A stretch of 64,000 nucleotides of DNA from Ottelia alismoides (Eukaryota; Streptophyta; Magnoliopsida; Alismatales; Hydrocharitaceae): contig JAZKJV010009629.1 in the NCBI GenBank assembly GCA_037367405.1, positions 248,001 through 312,000 of the forward strand, read 5' to 3'. The first letter of the stretch is position 1, and the number at the start of each line of letters is the position of its first letter. The notes below the pieces were generated by a model that was given only the letters and a program-made list of their open reading frames with translations, had not been told where the DNA came from and did no database searches. Both the position numbers and the translations under genes were made by a program. Shown here one piece after another: positions 58,244 through 64,000 of the stretch.

Positions 58244-59724
58244 GGAGCACGGCTTAGTAGTTTTTTATTTTTCTTTTCATTTTCTCTTTGTTTTATTTTT
58301 CGCAGCTTTCCGCAGCTTTTTCTGAGTCCGCGGCTTTTTGTTTTTCTCTTCTTTTTGCTTTATTTTGTTTTATTTTATTTTCTTTTGTTTTTGTTTGACT
58401 TTTGTTTGTTTTATTTTATTTGCATTTTTGCACATATTCCCTGTTTTATTTTCTTGCTATTATTTGATTATTTTATTGTCTGCCCACTTGTTTCTTTCTT
58501 GCGAGGGCCCGAGGACCGAGGCGGCAACTTTCGAGAAGCTGGCGCAACCGCGAGACTCGGAGGCGGCTCCTTCTGCACAGATCCGCAAGAGAGCGTGAGA
58601 GAGAGGCTGAGTGGGAGAGGATTAGAGTAGGATTATTTTAGACTTTATTTTTATTTTTATTGATTATTGTAATAATACAGGGACAGACTCAGACACTGTG
58701 GACTTGGATTTTGTAGCGGGTCTGTTTCGCCGAGCACCGGTGTGCTCGGGGGACCCTTAGGATTTTTCGCGTTTTTCACGGCTTTGGTTTTCTTGCTGCC
58801 TTTTACAGTTTTCACAGTTTTTCTCGAGCCCCTAGACTTAGGATTTTCTACTTGACTGTGCCGTAATTAGTAGGATCCCCACACCTAATTAACTTCCTGT
58901 TCCTATAGTGCGATTAATTGGACCTACTAATTAATTCATTAATAAAAATAACTGACTCACTCCCTTCCTAGCCTACGTGCCGTAGCCTGCCCTGCCAAGC
59001 GCTGCTCCTGAACCCGATGTGTCGGGACGAGGAGGGGTAGACCGAGACCGGACCTTTGGCTTGAAGGATCGGTGACCAGTTAACGGTTCTGCGAGTAGAA
59101 TTGGCTTGTTTAGGGCTCGATTTCACCGCTGCACCATATAGGTAGTTTCTTTTCTGTCTTTACATTTCTGCGCGGATCACTTGCATGTAGAGTGCTGGAG
59201 ACAGGTACGCATTCTATCTTTGCATGCATCATTGATTTCATCGCGCATCGGCTTTTTCGTCTTCTCACCCTGCTTTTGACTTAATAATCAGGAGAACCGA
59301 AAATTCATTAGGCCCTTTGTTTTTATTGAAAAATATTAAAAAGAAAAACCATAAAATTGGGACTGTTTAAGCTATTGACCCTAAAAGACACCTGATCTAA
59401 AAATTTGTCTTGGGGAGAGCAACCCCCTCATTGATTGGTTTGCTTGTGCGAGAGAGTGACCCGTTCACTAGGTAAAGCCCTCCGGTGCTATTCCCGAATG
59501 ATTACCGACTCATTCGTGCGGGCCAGTCGGTTGGGGTAGTCATCGGGTATCCCAGCAGGTCACGTAATCGCTATGATAGATTTTTGTTCACAAAATAAAA
59601 TTTGACAAGATAATCCGACCGAGCCCTTTACGGTCTTCAGCTAGCGTTGCGTTGGTGAACTGAGGGGTTTGTATTCTGATCATAGGTTTCTCCAGATCCC
59701 ATCCGCCTTACTCGCCAGATCACG
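58244..59724 (+). other. C3 5' untranslated leader
   Basis: Non-coding, homologous to the B2 leader. It carries the conserved hairpin ccgagcac-cggt-gtgctcgg at 58730-58749. Confidence 0.75.
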
Positions 59725-62229
59725 ATGATGGGTAGACGATCTCTTAGGCAGCCTCTGGCTGCACCGCTTTCGGGCACGTCTACCTGTTCATCTAGGTTGT
59801 CTCATGAGAGCCGAGACCAGCTCTCCGAGCCCGAGTATGATTCCGCCTTGTTCCTCCTCGAACCCTTTCTTTCGTTCTGAGAGACATGAGCCAGAGGAGA
59901 GATTGACAGATTTATCAGCACCTGAGTTCGGCTCATTTGATTTTGGAGACGCCAAGGCAGGCAGTTCAGAGGATCGCTCCCGAGGTCCACAGCCTGAGCA
60001 CTTTGTGTTGGACAGGGCGCGATCAACTCCACCCTGATCGCCTCCCTAGAGACAGTTCAGCAGCAGCTGAGGGATCAGGGAGCATTCATGCTTGATATGA
60101 GGAGAGAGATGGAGCAAATGCGAGCAGAGAGAGATCAGAGGAGAGACGGGCCGAGGATCCCGGATGATGCAGATGCAGCAGCCGCAGCAGCCGCAGCAGC
60201 AGCCGCAGCAGCAGCAGCCGCGCAGCCGCGACAGGAGGACCACCGAGACCGATGCGGGAGTTGCACAACCCCGGATCGACACTGATGCACCACTGGGTCG
60301 TACTTCCAGCTATCGTGGGGGACTTCAAGTTCCCCCCGAACACCTTGCAGTTACTCCCCCGCTTCCACGGGCTCGCCACTGAGGAGCCCCATCTCCACCT
60401 CCAGGAGTTCCTCATGATCTGCAGTACTGTCCACGATCGTCCGGTGGACCAGGATACGATTCAGATGATCGCCTTCCCCTTTCCTTGGCAGACCGAGCAG
60501 CCACCTGGCTGAAGCACTTGGGGAAGTTGTTTACACTTGGGAGCAGCTCCGCACTGAGTACTTACACAAGTACTATCCACTCGGGCGGATCAATGCAGCG
60601 AGAGCCCTCATCAGCAACTTCTCCATGCTCCCCAATGAGCAGTTCCATGAGGCATGGGAGAGGTTCCGTGAGCTGACTAATCGATGCCCGCACCATGATA
60701 TTTCGAAGCCCAACCTTGTGCAGAGCTTCTTCAGCGGGCTGACACTAGAGCTCCAGGGCTTGGTGAATGCTTCTTGTGGCGGGTCGTATTTCGCCAAGGA
60801 TCACGACCAGGTCTGGGCCATCTACGAGGAGATGGCCGAGAACTATATGGTGATGTCCCAGACCAGGTTGTACACTCAGGGCAGACCCCAGCAGCAGCCA
60901 GGACCCGTGCAGTATCATATGATAGCACGGGTCGATGTCGATCTATCCAGTTCGTCGCAGTAGCAGCAACACAGGCAGAGTCATCCGCTGCGGACATGGG
61001 ATTATCAGCGAGAAGTTGGATCGGATGGAGCTGATAGAGAAGAAGCAGTGCCAGGTCATCACTCAGATGGAGCAGATGGCACAAACTCTGAGCGACATGA
61101 AGACCCATCTCATGTGTCTCCAGGAGGCACAGACGGCTTCACAGCCCGTCTTCAGTCGCGAGGCGATCACGGCAGCAGCAGCAGCTCATCCCAGCGCTCC
61201 AGCTCACACCAGCAGCCTAGACAGGTTCATCTTGTACAGGCGGAGCCGTACCAGCAGCCGCAGCCCACCTACCAATCACCACCATCTCCAGACTTGCAGA
61301 TGGTGGTATACCAGCCTGATCAGCCTCTGGCAGTACTCCCGCCAGCCCAGTACGATGCAGAGCCGTTGATGGATGTCAACAGGATTTGGTATGACCGCCC
61401 TCAGCCTGGAATCCGACGAGACCATCCCGGATTCAGGTGGGGGAACGGAGGTGCCCAGCCCCAGCAACAGCCATCTGGTCAGGGAGGCCAGTACAGTCAG
61501 CAGAGAGATCACCAGATGCAGCAGCAGCAGCAGCCCCCAGTCTACCCTTCACAGCAGCAGCAGCAGTCATCCTACGTTCCTCGTCCCTATCAGCAGGGAC
61601 AGTCTTGGAGGCGTGAGCAGCCTCACCAGCAGCAGCATCCACCTACTTACCCCTCTCAGCAGCAGCAACACCAGTTCCAGCAACCTCATTACCAGAGAGG
61701 CTACCCGTCGGGCTCTCATGGTCCACCATACGAGAGCCCCACCTTGGATGACATAGCCCGCCTCCTCACGGACCAGCAGGCTACTTTCAGATGGGAGATG
61801 GACGAGTTCCGCCAGGAGATGCGGGACATTGTGAGAGGGAAGGCCGTCATCCCTGCCCAGATCGAGCCGAACCCCAACAACCTGAAGCGGAAGTCTGAGC
61901 AGGTAGCTTACACTGAGCATGCCACTCCTAGTGATCCATTTGATGATATGTTTGCAGATCTTTTTGATGCTGATTTTGTCACACTTAGGAGTGGTAGGAC
62001 ACCAGCCGGCGGCGGCGCCTCGTCTGAGCGACATCACGAGGACACACCTAGGGCGCCAGATGAGGAACATGAGAGCGGTACTGAGGTCGTTCATGTTGAT
62101 GATGGTGGTACTGATGCCACCAAGGATGATGATTCCACAGGCGGTGCTGAGGCCGCCATTTCACCAGTTCGAGGAGGTAGTACTGAGGCCACTCCTGATG
62201 CCGAGCCAGAGCACGGTAAGCAAGCTTGA
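59725..62229 (+). pseudogene. C3 gag, frameshifted and truncated
   Basis: Starts MMGRRSLRQPLAAPLSG at 59725. The frame breaks near 59870 (a TGA is reached after LLEPFLSF) and again around 60040, 60250, 60490, 60620 and 60960; homology to B2 and A1 continues across the breaks. The core domain shows LMHHWVVLPAIVGDF, HLHLQEFLMICSTVHD, EQFHEAWERFRELTNRCPHHD and GGSYFAKDHDQVWAIYEEMAENYMVM. A run of about 20 alanine or glutamine codons (gcagca, 60170-60235) is a microsatellite. The last continuous frame (to 62229) contains the Gln-rich region and four GGTEAT-like repeats. It stops 4 residues after the breakpoint near 62218. Confidence 0.88.
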
Positions 62230-62783
62230 GTTCCAAAGTGAGATCATGTGAGCCTGCAGCTGGATGACTTGACTACACTGGTCTTGCATCCCAGGACAGG
62301 TAGCTACACTGGCTACCGTCCATTCTTCTCTTCACCCCCTCCTCTTGAGCTGGTTGTCACTTGAACTTAGAAGGGAATACCCCGCTTCTCGAGGATGGAG
62401 TTATTGGATTGGGGAATCATTGGGTTGTCGTACTGGAGAAGTCACTCTATTTGTCATTCTAGTTGGGGAGAGCCACCATCACTTACAATGTACGAGTCAG
62501 ATTCATAGTCGTAAGAGTTTGCGTATGAGTTGAAGTATCTCTGACCTGGCTATTGAGGAGACTTGGACAAAGTTTTGGGATTCTCAGGGACTGTTGGATT
62601 TCAAAGTCGGTTCTCACTAAGGTTCCGCCCGCACTAAAACTCCAAAGGTCCGACTTAAGCTCTAAACTTTGATTTTGTGAAGACAAGTTTGATAATTAAA
62701 CTAAATCCAAGTTCTTCTTTTTCTTTTCTTTCTTTTTCTTTTTGCACTTATTGCATAAGTGTTTGCTAGGGACTAGCAAAGGT
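62219..62783 (+). other. C3 3' untranslated region after the deletion junction
   Basis: Homologous to B2 42455-43000 (for example gaacttagaagggaata..cccgct.ctcgagga), but more divergent from it than the C3 gag is from B2 gag. That is compatible with coming from an A-type element. It ends with the stem tttgctag / ctagcaaa (62762-62780). Confidence 0.7.
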
Positions 62784-62797
62784 AAAGTATAGGGGGA
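62784..62797 (+). other. C3 polypurine tract
   Basis: aaagtataggggga immediately before the TGATGA start of the LTR. The same word ends every hairpin in the A1 and B2 arrays. Confidence 0.85.
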
Positions 62798-64000
62798 TGA
62801 TGAACCCACATTTTATCATCTTTATTCTATCATTTTGGCACCAAAAATCCTAGCAAATGCCTGTAAATAGCCCTAAATAGAGCATCTTAGCATTCATGCA
62901 TGTACCTGTAAATAGTGTATAAAATAATGTAATTAAAGCCAAAATTATAGAATAAATAAAAGAAAAGAAAAAGAATAAAATATTGTAAATATTTTATGAC
63001 CCAAAACCCCGAGACCTAGGCATCTTGATGAATAGGTCGATCAGGAATAAAGTAGGGGGAGATAAGGGTCAAATACCTATATTATTCTATTCATTCTTTA
63101 TTCATTTTGGGACCTATTTTTGGTTCCAATTTTTATACATCAAATAAAGAAACTTTGTACATGAAAGTTGTAGATAATTTTATAAAGAAAAATACAAAAT
63201 TGATTTCATTCAAAAAGAATGTACAGATAAAAAATTATGGTCTGAATAAAAATCCAGAATCCCAACTTCCCAGACCTGTATTTCACAAATGAAAACTACA
63301 AATGCAGCAAACTCACCTTTACTTGTATATAGAATAAAATAAGATATTTAATGGCGGTGGTTTCGCATTTGGCGGAGCTACGGTTTGAAAGTTGAGTTTT
63401 GGACCCCTATTGTATACTTGTAAAGATTAAATTATTCAATTTATTAGTTATATATTATTTTTATATTTTTATAATCTTATAAATATTATTTAAAATAATT
63501 GTGTGCATTAAAATCATAATAAAAATGTAAAAAAAACTCAAAATAAAAATACTTGTATACACAAAACCTAGGTATAATACTTATACACATACTTGTATAA
63601 TTACTACTTCTATTTTATTAAATATATAAAAACATCAATAAAATGAAATAAAAATATATTTACATGTATAAAGGTATTTTATAATTTTATAAAATAAGAA
63701 ATAGAAATAATAAAATTAAAATCACAAAATAAAAATCAATTAATAAAATATACAGGTAAAATACCTATAAAGGGCATAAATGTACACTTGCAAAAAATAT
63801 ACTCCATAAAAATCATTAAAAATTACTATAAAATAGTTTATAAAATTCTAAACACTTTTTATTTTATAACCTAAATAAAATAATACCATTTACTATTTTA
63901 AAATGATTTTTGAAATAAATTCTCCAGGTTTTTCCTGGTTAGTCCACGTGGACCAACCAGGGGGCTCGGATAGTTGACCCGGGTCAACTATCTGACATGC
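62798..64000 (+). repeat. C3 3' LTR (type A), first 1203 bp
   Basis: Starts TGATGAACCCACATTTTATC and matches the reverse complement of A1's LTR from 14082 to about 12880 with small differences. It does not match the C3 5' LTR. The last 30 bases hold a perfect 22-bp palindrome with opposed W-boxes (63970-63991) and, before it, a ccacgtgg G-box (63942-63949). The rest lies outside the window. Confidence 0.9.

Larger units (their letters stand above)
54564..64000 (+). mobile_element. C3: chimeric, pol-less Athila-like element
   Basis: Plus-strand order: B-type 5' LTR (54564-58222), tRNA-Asp primer site, leader, gag up to about 62218, 3' untranslated region, polypurine tract and A-type 3' LTR from 62798 past the window end. 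Protease, RT, RNase H and integrase are absent. It is inserted in the B2 5' LTR in the opposite direction. The LTRs belong to different subfamilies, which reverse transcription cannot produce in a fresh insertion. A deletion joining two neighbouring same-strand elements is the simplest reading. Confidence 0.8.

Noticed and set aside
62798..64000. A-type LTR as an independent insertion beside C3
   Set aside because: A polypurine tract and hairpin lie exactly at the boundary, which is the normal 3' LTR junction; an unrelated insertion would not land there precisely.

Overview
The window looks like repeat-dense plant (angiosperm) nuclear DNA. The evidence is long-LTR Ty3/gypsy elements primed by tRNA-Asp, a plant-type Ty1/copia remnant, a plant RTE-clade LINE, a PIF/Harbinger transposon with TTA target duplications, and several MITE families. 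I found no complete host gene, no tRNA or rRNA gene and no CRISPR array. Nearly all long reading frames belong to mobile elements. The species cannot be told from the sequence.

Left block (1-17.0 kb): element A1 is a minus-strand Athila-like Ty3/gypsy retrotransposon. Its 3' LTR lies off the left edge. Its body (hairpin array, integrase, RNase H, RT, protease, gag, leader, tRNA-Asp primer site) runs leftward from a 3.77-kb 5' LTR at 10314-14082. A1 sits inside the RNase H end of an older Ty1/copia element, whose 3' remnant and probable LTR fill 14083-16995.

Middle block (17-38.7 kb): a 1.5-kb hAT-like non-autonomous element contains two copies of a foldback MITE family, and two further copies lie at 21.9 and 26.1 kb. 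A PIF-type MITE is at 21.3 kb. A 5'-truncated RTE-like LINE lies on the minus strand at 22.5-25.1 kb. A nearly intact 6.97-kb PIF/Harbinger element spans 28374-35347. It carries a Myb/SANT-like ORF1, a DDE transposase with one frameshift, a third gene with a GRF-like zinc finger and coiled coil, and a 1.5-kb minisatellite. A related MITE lies just beyond it. At 38.1-38.7 kb there is a weak candidate for a host-gene 5' end.

Right block (38.7-64 kb): B2 is a second Athila-like element on the minus strand, with its 3' LTR at 38681-42418, decayed gag-pol, primer site at 52743-52760 and a truncated 5' LTR. That 5' LTR is cut at 54563 by C3, a plus-strand element. C3 has a B-type 5' LTR, a B-type gag that stops inside a repeat, no pol, and then a 3' UTR, polypurine tract and A-type 3' LTR that runs off the window. 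Because reverse transcription makes the two LTRs identical, C3 is best read as a post-insertion deletion chimera of two families.

Most notable: (1) A1 and B2 share an array of hairpins just downstream of pol. The 3' arm of each hairpin plus a G-run repeats the element's own polypurine tract, which itself lies next to another hairpin. (2) The PIF/Harbinger element has a third ORF. (3) C3 has mismatched LTRs. (4) The LTRs share a G-box/W-box palindrome module and a degenerate ~50-nt repeat array. All coordinates and reading frames were read by eye; no alignment or database search was run.
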